Part shown: in pieces, positions 46,824-55,720 of the stretch | Numbering within the stretch: position 1 is the stretch's first letter | How the letters are laid out: each line of letters begins with the position of its first letter | DNA from: Cyclobacterium amurskyense | GTDB taxonomy: Bacteria; Bacteroidota; Bacteroidia; Cytophagales; Cyclobacteriaceae | NCBI RefSeq assembly: GCF_001050135.1 | Contig: NZ_CP012040.1 | Coordinates: 5,225,001 to 5,289,000 of the forward strand | Reading direction: 5' to 3' | DNA length: 64,000 nt | Notes under the pieces: model-generated | The model's database searches: none | What the model saw: the letters and a program-made list of their open reading frames with translations, nothing else | Told to the model about the DNA's origin: nothing | Made by a program: the position numbers and the translations under genes

Positions 46824-46839
46824 TTTAGACTTGTCTAAA
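46824..46839. promoter_or_regulatory. Palindromic operator, DtxR-family regulator gene (distal site)
   Basis: TTTAGACTTGTCTAAA is a perfect palindrome of two seven-base halves (TTTAGAC, GTCTAAA) around TT. A near-identical site lies 99 bases closer to the gene, and a lone half site TTTAGAC is at 46900-46906. The repetition suggests binding of the regulator to its own promoter. Confidence 0.6.
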
Positions 46840-46885
46840 TTAATTTATCGGGTAAACTAAATTAACGAAAAAGATAAGAACACAG

Positions 46886-46894
46886 TTATCCACA
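46886..46894 (+). promoter_or_regulatory. Perfect DnaA box
   Basis: TTATCCACA equals the consensus DnaA box, set between the two palindromes of the DtxR-family gene promoter. One box alone does not make an origin, and nine-base matches occur by chance. Confidence 0.3.
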
Positions 46895-46922
46895 GTTGAT
46901 TTAGACAGAAATTAAATATTTT

Positions 46923-46949
46923 TTTAGACCAGTCTAAATTATAAATTTG
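46923..46949 (+). promoter_or_regulatory. Operator and -7 element of the DtxR-family regulator
   Basis: The palindrome TTTAGACCAGTCTAAA (46923-46938) stands directly before TAAATTTG (46942-46949), an exact TAnnTTTG match. A regulator bound here would cover the promoter spacer and block the polymerase. The leader would be about ten bases. This fits autorepression. Confidence 0.6.
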
Positions 46950-46965
46950 TAGAAATTTAGTTTTT

Positions 46966-47637
46966 ATGATAAGCCTGAGTCAAGCGGAAGAGAATTATTT
47001 GCGAACCATTTACAACCTTGTAGCGGAAGGTCTGGAGAAAGTATCCACAAATGAGATTGCTGCAGCGGTCAATACGAAGGCCGCCTCAGTGAGTGATATG
47101 CTAAAAAAATTGGCGGAAAAACAACTGATTGATTACAGGAAATACTATGGTGTAAGCTTAACTGATGAGGGTAGAAAAACAGCACTTCATATCATAAGAA
47201 GGCACCGCTTATGGCAAGTATTTTTGGTAGACAAATTAAAATTTAGCTGGGATGAGGTCAATGCAATTGCAGAAGAATTGGAACATGTAAAGGCTCCCCT
47301 TCTCGTCCGTCGCCTGGATGAATACCTGGGATTTCCCAAATTTGATCCACATGGAGATCCTATCCCGGATGAATTTGGGGAGTTAAGCACCAAGCCAAGA
47401 ATAATCCTTCAGGAAGTTCCTGTAGGACAAAGTGGGAAAATTGTTTCGGTAAGTGACACAAGTGCTGCCTTTTTAAAATACCTTGACAAGGTAGGTATCT
47501 ATATAGGTGCAAAAGTTCTTGTCTTGGAAAAAGTAGACTACGATGGTTCTCTGGAATTATTTATTGACAATCAGAAAAAGGTGTTTGTATCTAAGGAAGT
47601 CGCTGCCAATATTCAGGTAATACTTCATCCTCTTTAA
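46966..47637 (+). CDS. DtxR/MntR-family metal-dependent transcription regulator
   Basis: A 223-residue protein in three parts: a winged helix DNA-binding domain (QAEENYLRTIYNLVAEGL, TNEIAAAVNTKAASVSDMLK), a dimerisation/metal-binding helical domain, and a C-terminal SH3-like FeoA domain (GIYIGAKVLVLEKVDYDG). It should sense iron or manganese and repress metal-uptake genes. Which metal cannot be read. Two palindromes upstream make autoregulation likely. No transporter gene is adjacent, so its targets lie elsewhere. Confidence 0.9.
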   Translation: MISLSQAEENYLRTIYNLVAEGLEKVSTNEIAAAVNTKAASVSDMLKKLAEKQLIDYRKYYGVSLTDEGRKTALHIIRRHRLWQVFLVDKLKFSWDEVNAIAEELEHVKAPLLVRRLDEYLGFPKFDPHGDPIPDEFGELSTKPRIILQEVPVGQSGKIVSVSDTSAAFLKYLDKVGIYIGAKVLVLEKVDYDGSLELFIDNQKKVFVSKEVAANIQVILHPL

Positions 47638-47802
47638 TGGAATGGAACCGATTTGAAAATTAAAAGGTTCTTTAAAATCTTGACTTGAAAATTAACTATA
47701 GTAATAAAGACCTCAAATTAACAACAAGGTTTACTTGATAAAATTATTAATTTTTGTCAATCTGAAATGAACAGCTTTAAGAAATTATTATAAAACACAG
47801 AC

Positions 47803-48255
47803 ATGAAAAAAGTAGTAGGACTTCTGGTGTTGCTGGTTTTTGTTCAACAACTGGCTACCGCACAAAAAAATGAGATCACTTGGTACAGCTTTGAGGAGGC
47901 AATAGAAAAGACAGCCGAAAAACCAAAAATGGTTTTAGTGGATGTTTACACCGATTGGTGTGGCTGGTGCAAAAAAATGGATAGAAATACTTTTACTGAT
48001 TCTAAAGTCATCGAATACGTCAACGAAAACTTTTACGCTGTTAAGCTAAATGCTGAAGACAGGAAAAGGAAGTTTGAATTCAAAGGAAAAGAATACACCG
48101 AACAAATGATGGCTTATAATATGAGGGTAAGGTCTTATCCAAATTTTGTAGTCATGGATGCTGCAATGGAAAATATCACTCAGCTTCCCGGCTATAGGGA
48201 ACCGGATAATTTTATCAGTTCACTTAAAATTTTACTCGAAAATTTCGATCATTAA
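47803..48255 (+). CDS. Secreted thioredoxin-fold protein
   Basis: A 150-residue exported protein (signal peptide ending near LATAQ) with a thioredoxin fold and the redox motif DWCGWCKKM at about residues 47-55. A cis-proline block follows (RVRSYPNFVVMDA). It should reduce or oxidise disulfides in the periplasm. Its stop overlaps the mnmE start by one base (TAATG), so the two are one transcript although the products act in different compartments. Confidence 0.88.
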   Translation: MKKVVGLLVLLVFVQQLATAQKNEITWYSFEEAIEKTAEKPKMVLVDVYTDWCGWCKKMDRNTFTDSKVIEYVNENFYAVKLNAEDRKRKFEFKGKEYTEQMMAYNMRVRSYPNFVVMDAAMENITQLPGYREPDNFISSLKILLENFDH

Positions 48256-49637
48256 TGGCCTTGCATTTTAGTCAAAAAGAAGATACCATCATCGCTTTGG
48301 CCACACCTCAAGGTGTAGGTGCAATCGCAGTTATCCGCCTTTCCGGAAACAATGCCATAAAACTGGCCAATCAGGTTTTTTATGGCAAGGACCTGGAGAA
48401 GCAGGAAAGTCACACAATTCATTTTGGAACGATTCGAGATGAAAAGCGAGTAATCGATGAAGTGCTCGTTTCCTTATTTGTTGCGCCTAAGTCTTTTACC
48501 AAAGAAAACGTTGTAGAAATCTCTACTCACGGCTCTTCTTATATTATCAACCAAGTAATAAAATTGCTGGTCAGAAAGGGAGCCCGCCCTGCCCTACCGG
48601 GTGAATTTACGCAAAGGGCTTTTTTAAATGGACAGTTTGACCTGGCACAGGCAGAAGCGGTAGCAGATTTAATTCACAGTGATTCCGAAGCTTCTCACCA
48701 AGCTGCCATGAATCAAATGCGTGGTGGGTTTTCTGGTGAAATTGCCAGTCTTCGTACAGAGTTGATTCATTTTGCTTCCATGATAGAATTGGAACTGGAC
48801 TTCACAGAGGAGGATGTAGAATTTGCCAGCAGAGATGATTTGCGAATTCTTGTAGAAAAATTACTCCGTGTTGTGGAGCAATTGATCAGTAGTTTTGACT
48901 TGGGAAATGTGATTAAAAATGGGGTACCAACCGTAATTGCCGGAAAACCAAATGCGGGCAAGTCCACCCTACTCAACGCTTTACTCAAAGAAGAAAAAGC
49001 CATCGTTTCGGATATAGCCGGAACCACTCGTGACTTTATCGAAGACGAAATCAATATTGGCGGCGTGATTTTTAGGTTTACAGATACTGCCGGAATCCGA
49101 GAAACCACTGATGTTCTCGAAGCCATGGGAGTTAGTCGAACCCATGAGAAAATGAAGACCGCATCACTGATCCTCTATCTATTTGATTTGGGTGATACGG
49201 ACATGGTGGAAATCAGCAAAGACATTAATAAATTAGAAAATCTAGGAATCCCTTTCCTTAAAGTAGCCAATAAAGTAGACAAGTCCAATCCATTGTTTGT
49301 CAACGAATTAAAGAATTCTTATCCGGACACTATTTTCATTTCTGCAGGAAAGAAAGAAAACCTAGAAACTTTAACGAGCCGGATACTAGAATTGGTAAAC
49401 CTGGACAAATTCAGAACCGGTAACACCATAGTCACCAATATTCGCCACTACGATTCATTAACTAGAACCCGTCAATCTTTACTTGATGTGCTGACCGGTC
49501 TGGACGAAGAAGTAACCAATGATTTCTTAGCCATGGACATTCGTCGCTCGCTTCATTTCCTTGGTGAAATCACCGGAGAGATCACCACCGACGATTTACT
49601 TGCAAATATTTTTAGTAAGTTTTGTATCGGAAAGTAA
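48255..49637 (+). CDS. mnmE: tRNA uridine-5-carboxymethylaminomethyl GTPase
   Basis: A 460-residue tRNA-modifying GTPase that works with MnmG at wobble uridine 34. An N-terminal formyl-folate-binding domain opens with DTIIALATPQGVGAIAVIRL. The GTPase motifs are GKPNAGKS (residues 230-237), the DIAGTTRD region, DTAG and NKVD. The end FCIGK carries the active-site cysteine. Length and domain order are normal. Repeat copy C begins 24 bases past the stop. Confidence 0.97.
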   Translation: MALHFSQKEDTIIALATPQGVGAIAVIRLSGNNAIKLANQVFYGKDLEKQESHTIHFGTIRDEKRVIDEVLVSLFVAPKSFTKENVVEISTHGSSYIINQVIKLLVRKGARPALPGEFTQRAFLNGQFDLAQAEAVADLIHSDSEASHQAAMNQMRGGFSGEIASLRTELIHFASMIELELDFTEEDVEFASRDDLRILVEKLLRVVEQLISSFDLGNVIKNGVPTVIAGKPNAGKSTLLNALLKEEKAIVSDIAGTTRDFIEDEINIGGVIFRFTDTAGIRETTDVLEAMGVSRTHEKMKTASLILYLFDLGDTDMVEISKDINKLENLGIPFLKVANKVDKSNPLFVNELKNSYPDTIFISAGKKENLETLTSRILELVNLDKFRTGNTIVTNIRHYDSLTRTRQSLLDVLTGLDEEVTNDFLAMDIRRSLHFLGEITGEITTDDLLANIFSKFCIGK

Positions 49638-49660
49638 AAACCTTTGAGGTTTTCAAAGCC

Positions 49661-49857
49661 TTAAACCCGAATTATGTAATAGGATTCGTTATAGCCTGTC
49701 CCGTGTTTATGGGAAGTGTTGCAATCGCAAGAAAATCAGGCTGTTTGGAGATTTTAGCATAGCACCGCTATGGTGAAATTGAAAACAGCAACGTAGTGGC
49801 TGATTTTAAAGCGATTTCAGCACGTAATAGATTGTCTATTGCATATTTCGGGTTAAA
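49661..49857 (+). repeat. MITE-like interspersed repeat, copy C
   Basis: The fullest copy, about 197 bases. The left end ACCCGAATTATGTAATAG and the reverse complement of the right end, ACCCGAAATATGCAATAG, agree at 16 of 18 bases. Inside are the hairpin CATAGC-ACC-GCTATG (49758-49772) and CCCGTGTTTATGGG. No coding frame and no clear target-site duplication were seen. Confidence 0.85.
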
Positions 49858-50143
49858 CACATAAATAATAGCTACAAGTCAAAAGAATTAGAATTGACCA
49901 TTTCATTTTTAAAACAGCTGGTGGCAGACGGCAAGAAATATATTTTGAAATAAAATCAATGTAAGATTTCCACCATTGAGAGATAGTAGCGTGTGTGCCT
50001 CAATTTTCCAGTCCTTTTTAGGGCTGGACTAAGTGAACCTAAAATCAAACCCGTATTTCGATGAAATTCGCGTTCCAAATGTATGAATGCCGATGCGTCA
50101 AATGTGAAATTTGGCCAATTCGGTCTCTCCCAAATCTATTTCA

Positions 50144-50216
50144 TGAGTTATAAAACTTTTTTCTATAGCTCAATAATATGAAATAAATGAGTTATAAAAT
50201 AACATGCTATAGCTCA
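50144..50216. repeat. Two tandem inverted repeats
   Basis: TGAGTTATA, 11 bases, TATAGCTCA occurs twice (50144-50172 and 50188-50216), starts 44 bases apart, with one mismatched pair in each stem. They lie about 200 bases upstream of the broken gene. Tandem palindromes of this kind often bind dimeric regulators. Confidence 0.6.
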
Positions 50217-50414
50217 TTTTTCGATTCTGCCACAACATTTGAAAAAAATCATTTTAATTTCAATTGAATATTAAGTACGAAAAAAGGGCATTTGACTGTT
50301 TCCGGAGAATGGGCTAAACATTTACTGAAAGTGGAGAGAAACCTATTTTGTAAAGGTGAAAGAAATACTTAATTTCCAAGAATCGTAGTCCAGTTAAAAA
50401 AAACATCCTTCTAC

Positions 50415-51216
50415 TTGCTCATGATAAATGAAGTCATCGAAATTGAATCATTCAATCCATTTGAATGTCAATATCCTAACAGAAAATTGATCACAAGGGA
50501 AACTTTAATCCTAATTAAAAATCTTCGTGCTGCGGGTCACAAGGTAAGAATACTTCCAGATGATGATCAGCCTTTAGAAATCTTGTATAAAAAGGGCATT
50601 TCTGAATTTTTTTTCGGATGTTCTAATTCTGTATTTATTTGGTAAGGCGGCCGACGTTGCAGTAAATGTAGTTTCAAGTCAGATTGATAAGTTGCTTGAA
50701 AGTGGTAAAAATGTTAAAAAAGAAAATATCATTATTAACATTGACAGATCAACTAATAATTTCAATTATTATGGAGAAAAAGTACTTAAAAACACTGAAA
50801 ATAAATTACTTGAAGAACGATTACAACTCAAAAAGAAATATGAGAAATGCTTCAAAGTCATTTCTCCTTTCCAGAAATACCCCATCCCTATTTTTTTAAA
50901 CCATAAGCCAAAAATTGTGGGATGGTGTCTCATATACGAAGATGAAAAAGGACTTGGAACAGAAGGAATAGTTACAAATAAAAAGGTAAAACGTCGCATC
51001 AGTCAAGGCAGGCTTAAAGGATTTAGCATCACTGGTATAGCAAAGATAACTCAATGCTCTATTTGTAATTCCAAATTTACCGAATGCAATCATATTCCTG
51101 GAAAAGTGTATAATAACAAAGAATGTGTCAATAAGGTCATTGAGGCTGACTTTGTGGAAGCCAGTATTGTGAAAGAGCCTGTAAATCCACAATGTTTGAT
51201 AAACATGGAATTGTAA
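50415..51216 (+). pseudogene. Frameshifted gene, weakly like a phage prohead protease at its C-terminus
   Basis: Two frames join at an eight-T run (50607-50614). The first encodes MLMINEVIEIESFNPFECQY and ends ISEFF. Skipping one base continues with SDVLILYLFGKAADVAVNVV and runs open to 51216, giving about 266 residues. The C-terminal half has GWCLIYEDEKGLGTEGIV, LKGFSITGIAKITQCSIC, a Cys/His cluster and EASIVKEPVNPQ. The last block recalls HK97-type prohead proteases, a weak resemblance. The cause could be a sequencing error in the T run, a real mutation or programmed slippage. No phage genes are nearby. Confidence 0.55.
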
Positions 51217-51822
51217 GCAAAACTAACTGAATTTCAGTCTAAATTTTAGACCCAATAGATATTTCCTTTTGATTTGTACAACCTATGTACAACCTTACGA
51301 TTAGTTAAGTATTGAATATCAAATAGTTAACACTTACTTTATCAGAAATTAAGCTTGAATCAAGTTCTAAACAACTTTAAACGACCGCATTCAGTTATCT
51401 ATATATCAGGTAAATATATTTATATTATTTTTATTTTTATTCATTTTTTTCAGTTCAATTGCCAGTAGGATTGGATGCTTAAGAAAGACCTATTCTATCT
51501 AAAGTTGGTTTAATATTTCACACAGCCAAAGCCAAAGTTGTGTTAAGAAGTTATTTCAACCTCTTTCCCAAACCACAAAGCATTTTTTAATATAGCAAGA
51601 AGGCTATTTAGAAGCTACCTAGTAACAAGGTTAAATTTTAAATTTTTAGTAAATAAGTTTTTAAACTAATCTTTTATTATATATTTGTTTTGGGTCTATT
51701 TACCTATTAGAAAACGAATCGTCAATTATATCTCGAATTATCGATTTACCAAAATGCAACCGCATCTGAGAAGTCCGAGTTTGAACAGTGCTTTGTAGTG
51801 ATGGAATTTAAATTTTAGAACA
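51217..51822. other. Intergenic region, no gene seen
   Basis: About 600 AT-rich bases between the broken gene and the DUF4221-like lipoprotein. I see only the -7-like element at 51680; no coding frame, hairpin or repeat stands out. Confidence 0.55.
51680..51687 (+). promoter_or_regulatory. Possible -7 element before the lipoprotein gene
   Basis: TATATTTG matches TAnnTTTG exactly, but no TTG was found near -33, and the leader would be about 130 bases. A weak call. Confidence 0.3.
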
Positions 51823-52962
51823 ATGAAAAACGTATTCTACCTCCTTTTGATTCCCCTTCTCTATTCCTGCGGTAAGGAATCTTCTGAAAAAGCCCAATCA
51901 AGAAATACTCTAGAAAACCTGACTTATACGGTGGATACAATACTGGTAGATTCGGGAGAGGATATTTTCATCTTAAGCTCAGGACTAGGAACTAAAGCCC
52001 TTAATCAAGACAAAAGCAAATTGCTGTTTTTTGAAAATAGCCCACTGAATTTAGTGGAAGTGGATTTGAATAAGCTCAAGTTAGTTAGTAAAACACCATT
52101 TCAAGAGGAGGGGCCTAATGGAGTAGGTTCAAATTATGTGAGGTTTCAGTCGGGACCAAATGGGGATTTATTTATCAATGGCTATACTACACAGGGAATA
52201 TTTAATGGCAGTGGCGAACTGCTCAAAAGTCTAAATGTGGTGCCGGAAGGAATTGAGCCTGATCTAGCCAATAATGTGCAACAGCTGTATGATAAGGCTA
52301 TTTATGATTTTGAGAACAATCGAATCTATTCCCAACCACCAAGTCAGGAAAATAGGAAGCACCTTTTATTTATTATCGATCCGATAACCAAGGAATATCA
52401 AATTGAGCCAATACCTGAAATGAAAGCTGTAATGGAATTTACGGGGACTTTGGTCGTAGATGGGATGATAGACTTTTTTTGGGTCGACAACCAAATGTAT
52501 ATCGAAAATCAACAACTTTTGCTTACCGTGGGTGCTATGAGTGCGGTTTATCGGTTAGACCTGGTGAAAAACAGCTTCGAATTTATTGATATTCAGCACA
52601 AAAACTTTCCTAACCGTATGACATTCTCTGTAAATAATTCTCCTGTAGAACAAGCAGAATTTAATGAAGATCGAAAAAAGGTTTTCGAGCATTTGAATTA
52701 CTTGGAGCCGCGCTGGGATGAGAGCAGAGAAATGTTTTTACGACTGGGTAAAAAGACATTTTTGGGTGAAAGACGAGAAGATCCATCTACTTATGAGGTT
52801 TTTCTTTTCGCTTATGACCAAGACTTCAATGTTTTGGGCGAGACCAAAATTGAAGGCTTAAAACAAGCTCCGGGAAGCTACTTTTGGAAAGATGGCAAGC
52901 TCTGGTCCTATGTCAATGTCGAAGATGAATTGGGTTTTGCGGTGATTGACTTTAAATTTTAG
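51823..52962 (+). CDS. DUF4221-like lipoprotein
   Basis: A 379-residue protein with a lipoprotein signal (LLIPLLYSC, Cys16). The mature part has beta-propeller-like repeats of hydrophobic strands and polar turns (for example SGLGTKALNQDKSKLLFFEN and LFIIDPITKEYQIEP). I associate this pattern with DUF4221 lipoproteins of Cyclobacteriaceae, whose role is unknown. It is probably membrane-anchored and faces the periplasm or the outside. It stands alone. Confidence 0.7.
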   Translation: MKNVFYLLLIPLLYSCGKESSEKAQSRNTLENLTYTVDTILVDSGEDIFILSSGLGTKALNQDKSKLLFFENSPLNLVEVDLNKLKLVSKTPFQEEGPNGVGSNYVRFQSGPNGDLFINGYTTQGIFNGSGELLKSLNVVPEGIEPDLANNVQQLYDKAIYDFENNRIYSQPPSQENRKHLLFIIDPITKEYQIEPIPEMKAVMEFTGTLVVDGMIDFFWVDNQMYIENQQLLLTVGAMSAVYRLDLVKNSFEFIDIQHKNFPNRMTFSVNNSPVEQAEFNEDRKKVFEHLNYLEPRWDESREMFLRLGKKTFLGERREDPSTYEVFLFAYDQDFNVLGETKIEGLKQAPGSYFWKDGKLWSYVNVEDELGFAVIDFKF

Positions 52963-53192
52963 ACCTATATAGTCAGAAAAGAACCACCACTCGATTGAAA
53001 AAGCATTTAAGGACCTTTTCAACATTGTTGTAGAAAAATGCATCAACCTACTCAACTTCTTACTCTCTCCTAAATCCTATAATAGGAAATTATATCCGGG
53101 CCAGGGCTGCAGCGCTTTTCAAAATGAATTAAAAAACCTCGCTGTTTTCCTCCCTTCGCCGGATACAATTGCTTGGTTAATGATTGCTGAAT

Positions 53193-53717
53193 TTAGACAA
53201 CAGGATTTTTCTCATTGACAATAGAGATCTTGCTTTCTACTTTTACAGTATTTACCAGATTGTCCAATACAGGGCAACGGGCCTCTACCTCTTTAATAAG
53301 TTCTTGTATCCTTTCGGGACTTTCATCAGAATCAATAAACGTTTCCACTTCTATTTTATGGTATCCGGGACGTACATTTTCGTCTATTCCCAGAAATCCC
53401 CTCCAGTCTATATTCCCTTTGGTTTCTACCTTGACATTGTTTAATTGAATTCCTTTTAAAGAAGCGACAACTTGATAGGTAATCACCTGGCATGAGCCTA
53501 GAGAAGCCAATAAATACTCTACAGGATTGGGGCCTAAGTTTGTTCCCGCCAAAGCTTCTGGTTCATCTGCGATAAACTCGAAATCTCTCGCCGTATTTTT
53601 CACGCGGACATGCTCATCCATTTCGGAAGTAACTCTAAATACTCCTTTTGTTAGGCTTACATCTTTTTTGGTAGCTTCAATAATTCCTTGGAATGTTCGC
53701 TGTACTAATTCTGACAT
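53193..53717 (-). CDS. OsmC-family peroxiredoxin-like protein
   Basis: A 174-residue OsmC/Ohr-fold protein. The two redox cysteines are present, in LASLGSCQVITYQVV and in EARCPVLDN. OsmC-type proteins reduce organic and fatty-acid hydroperoxides. The N-terminus (MSELVQRTFQGIIEATKKD) is slightly long. It stands alone in an otherwise gene-poor stretch. Confidence 0.9.
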   Translation of the reverse strand: MSELVQRTFQGIIEATKKDVSLTKGVFRVTSEMDEHVRVKNTARDFEFIADEPEALAGTNLGPNPVEYLLASLGSCQVITYQVVASLKGIQLNNVKVETKGNIDWRGFLGIDENVRPGYHKIEVETFIDSDESPERIQELIKEVEARCPVLDNLVNTVKVESKISIVNEKNPVV

Positions 53718-54062
53718 GGTTATTTAATTTAAAAGTTAATAAATAATAAATAGGATTTTATAGGGGTGAAGCTGAAGCAATCACTCCATAGACTGAATCG
53801 TCTTAGTATCGGAAATTAGAAATGAATTTTACATGCGGCCAGACATAGACTTATCCCTATTGTGCAGCAATCAGCAACACAAATGAATCGTCTTGTGGCG
53901 AAAAAGTTCCTTTGAAAAGGTGTAAATAACGGGGTTGTGATTTGTCTTCATGTTGTCTTTTTTATAGTCCTCTTATTTAAGAGTCTGGAATTGGCACCTT
54001 TTCATTTGATGAAGGTTGCCAGTAGGTCATAGAGCCAGTCTCTCGCTACTTCTTTATAAATC

Positions 54063-54090
54063 AAGGCATATATTACTTCTTATATGCCTT
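54063..54090. repeat. Perfect inverted repeat
   Basis: AAGGCATATA and TATATGCCTT form a ten-base perfect stem around an eight-base loop. There is no T-run and no neighbouring gene end, so a terminator role is unlikely. Function unknown. Confidence 0.5.
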
Positions 54091-54660
54091 TGACATGATT
54101 GTGGCACAAACTTAGGCATAGATTTCTAAAAACAAAATCTTTCTGGTTTCTTTTAACAAAAGGACTTTTGGAAAAAGAAATTTCAGGTTTCAAAAAATAA
54201 TTTGGCCTAGGTCGCAGGTCAAAATCTTCTTTGGGAATCTGAGTTTTATTTTAGAAAGTAAGCGTGGTTGGTAGTTATGCCTTCCTTAGCAAATGGGTAA
54301 TTGCCTGATAAACCAAAGCATCTTATAATCCACCCAAATCTCATTTTCAGCCACTTCCCTTAAATTAAAAGGGCAGAGCCTGTCCCTACCAAAGTCGGGA
54401 GGGATTATAACGGTATAACAAAACAGCTACGAAATTGATTTTTGGAACGTTTACAGAAATATCCACATTTCCTTTTAAAAGGCGGATTTACCTGATTTAC
54501 TTTTTCAATATCTATTTCTAGGAAGGTTTTGCTTGACCAAATCAACCCAATTTTAATGGCAGTAAGACAGGTTTAACTGTTCGGGATGCTAGAACAATTA
54601 AAAGTGGAGCCTTAAACCAAAATAAATTGATTTTTAAAATGTAGGTTGATTCTCACAAAC

Positions 54661-54684
54661 GTATACTGTATATTTACACTATAC
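54661..54684 (+). promoter_or_regulatory. Candidate operator of the higBA module
   Basis: GTATA (54661-54665) and TATAC (54680-54684) form an inverted repeat eight bases before the HigB-like start. Toxin-antitoxin operons are usually repressed by their own antitoxin from such sites. The repeat is short, so this is tentative. Confidence 0.4.
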
Positions 54685-54692
54685 ATATTCTA

Positions 54693-54983
54693 ATGATAAA
54701 AAGTATCAAGAATAAAGCCCTAAAAAACTATTGGGTCAAGGGTGATAGAAGTAAACTTCCGTCAACCATGATCCGGAAAATTGAGATGGTAATGGAGATT
54801 ATCGATAGTATCGAAAAGGTACCTGATGACCTATACCCATTCCCTGAATTAAAACCTCACCCACTAAAAGGTAATAGAAAAGGAGATTGGTCCCTTGAGA
54901 TTTCAGGTAATTGGCGTATTACATTCAACTACAACAATCAAACTGGGGCAGCATACGATTTGGACTTAGAAGATTATCACTAA
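54693..54983 (+). CDS. higB: HigB/RelE-superfamily toxin
   Basis: A 96-residue mRNA-interferase-like toxin. The family pattern is intact: HPLKGNRKGDWSLEISGNWRITF (written in parts, HPLKGNRKGDW at residues 63-73, then NWRITF), then an acidic end (DLDLEDYH). This toxin-first order is usual for HigBA. It should cut ribosome-bound mRNA when the antitoxin is lost. HigA follows 12 bases downstream. No frameshift or stop disturbs it. Confidence 0.9.
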   Translation: MIKSIKNKALKNYWVKGDRSKLPSTMIRKIEMVMEIIDSIEKVPDDLYPFPELKPHPLKGNRKGDWSLEISGNWRITFNYNNQTGAAYDLDLEDYH

Positions 54984-54995
54984 AATATAAATGAA

Positions 54996-55295
54996 ATGGA
55001 AAGAGATATTACAACATACATTCACCCAGGAAAAATTTTTTTCGAAGAGGTAATTAAACCAAATCACCTTAAAATTGGAGAAGTCGCAGAACTCTTGCAG
55101 GTTTCGAGGCTAACAGTATCAAAAATTGTTAATGAAAAAAGCGGCATCTCACCCAATATCGCACTCCGAATTCAGACCGTTTTTGGTGGAAGCGCCGAAA
55201 TGTGGACTAAAATGCAGCACAAATATGACATGGCGCTAGCCATCAAAGAATTCGAGCGCAATAATCCAAAATTGAAAAGATTTGAAAAAGCTTAG
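54996..55295 (+). CDS. higA: HigA-family antitoxin
   Basis: A 99-residue helix-turn-helix antitoxin. TYIHPGKIFFEEVIKP is the HigA opening, and the HTH is KIGEVAELLQVSRLTVSKIV followed by EKSGISPNIALRI. FGGSAEMWTKMQHKYDM matches the usual HigA dimer-helix block. It binds HigB and its own promoter. It is complete. Confidence 0.92.
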   Translation: MERDITTYIHPGKIFFEEVIKPNHLKIGEVAELLQVSRLTVSKIVNEKSGISPNIALRIQTVFGGSAEMWTKMQHKYDMALAIKEFERNNPKLKRFEKA

Positions 55296-55439
55296 AATTT
55301 TTGAGAAGAGACATTAGCAACCGACCTGGATTATAATGTCTTTTACCGCTATCGGGTTTCGTTGAGTGAGGAAATTATATAATATGCCATTTCAATAATA
55401 GGGTACAAAATAAACAAGATGCATTGTATACTCGTTAAA

Positions 55440-55461
55440 TATGGTGTATTTTTACACCATA
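55440..55461 (+). promoter_or_regulatory. Operator-like inverted repeat before parD
   Basis: TATGGTGTA (55440-55448), TTTT and TACACCATA (55453-55461) form a perfect nine-base inverted repeat, 14 bases before the parD-like start. This is the placement expected for an antitoxin operator. Confidence 0.6.
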
Positions 55462-55474
55462 AACACACAAAAAA

Positions 55475-55720
55475 ATGGCTAGACAAACTATCTCTGTTAA
55501 TGAACCGAATGACCGTTGGATGAAACAAAAAATTGAAGAGAATGAATTCTCCAGTAAAAGTGAATTGATCAATGACCTGATTCGTAGACAAAGAGAACAA
55601 GAAGAAGAGCGATTATGGTTAAGGAATGAGCTTATAAAGGGTGAAAATAGTGGCATATCCAATAAATCTATGGCTGAAATTCTTGCAGAGGCTAAACAAA
55701 GAGTAAAAAATGGCCAATGA
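55475..55720 (+). CDS. ParD-like type II antitoxin
   Basis: An 81-residue ribbon-helix-helix antitoxin. MARQTISVNEPNDRWMKQKI is the N-terminal strand and first helix, and FSSKSELINDLIRRQREQEE the second helix and start of the toxin-binding tail. Its stop overlaps the toxin ATG (ATGA). It remains intact although the toxin next to it is interrupted, so the operator may still be regulated. Confidence 0.88.
   Translation: MARQTISVNEPNDRWMKQKIEENEFSSKSELINDLIRRQREQEEERLWLRNELIKGENSGISNKSMAEILAEAKQRVKNGQ

Larger units (their letters stand above)
49638..50414. other. Intergenic region with MITE-like copy C and twin hairpins
   Basis: About 780 bases at the border of the accessory region. It holds copy C and two tandem hairpins; otherwise it is AT-rich with no supported gene. 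Confidence 0.65.
53718..54692. other. Gene-poor region before the toxin-antitoxin cluster
   Basis: About 975 bases with no frame I can support. It contains a perfect hairpin at 54063-54090 and the segment GAGCCTGTCCCTACC near 54378, which resembles the CCTGTCCC core of the MITE-like repeats. TGAATCGTCTT occurs twice (about 53791 and 53884). It may be decayed accessory DNA. Confidence 0.5.

Noticed and set aside
46886..46894. DnaA box as sign of a replication origin
   Set aside because: It is a single box. There is no dnaA/dnaN, cluster of boxes or other origin signature in the window.
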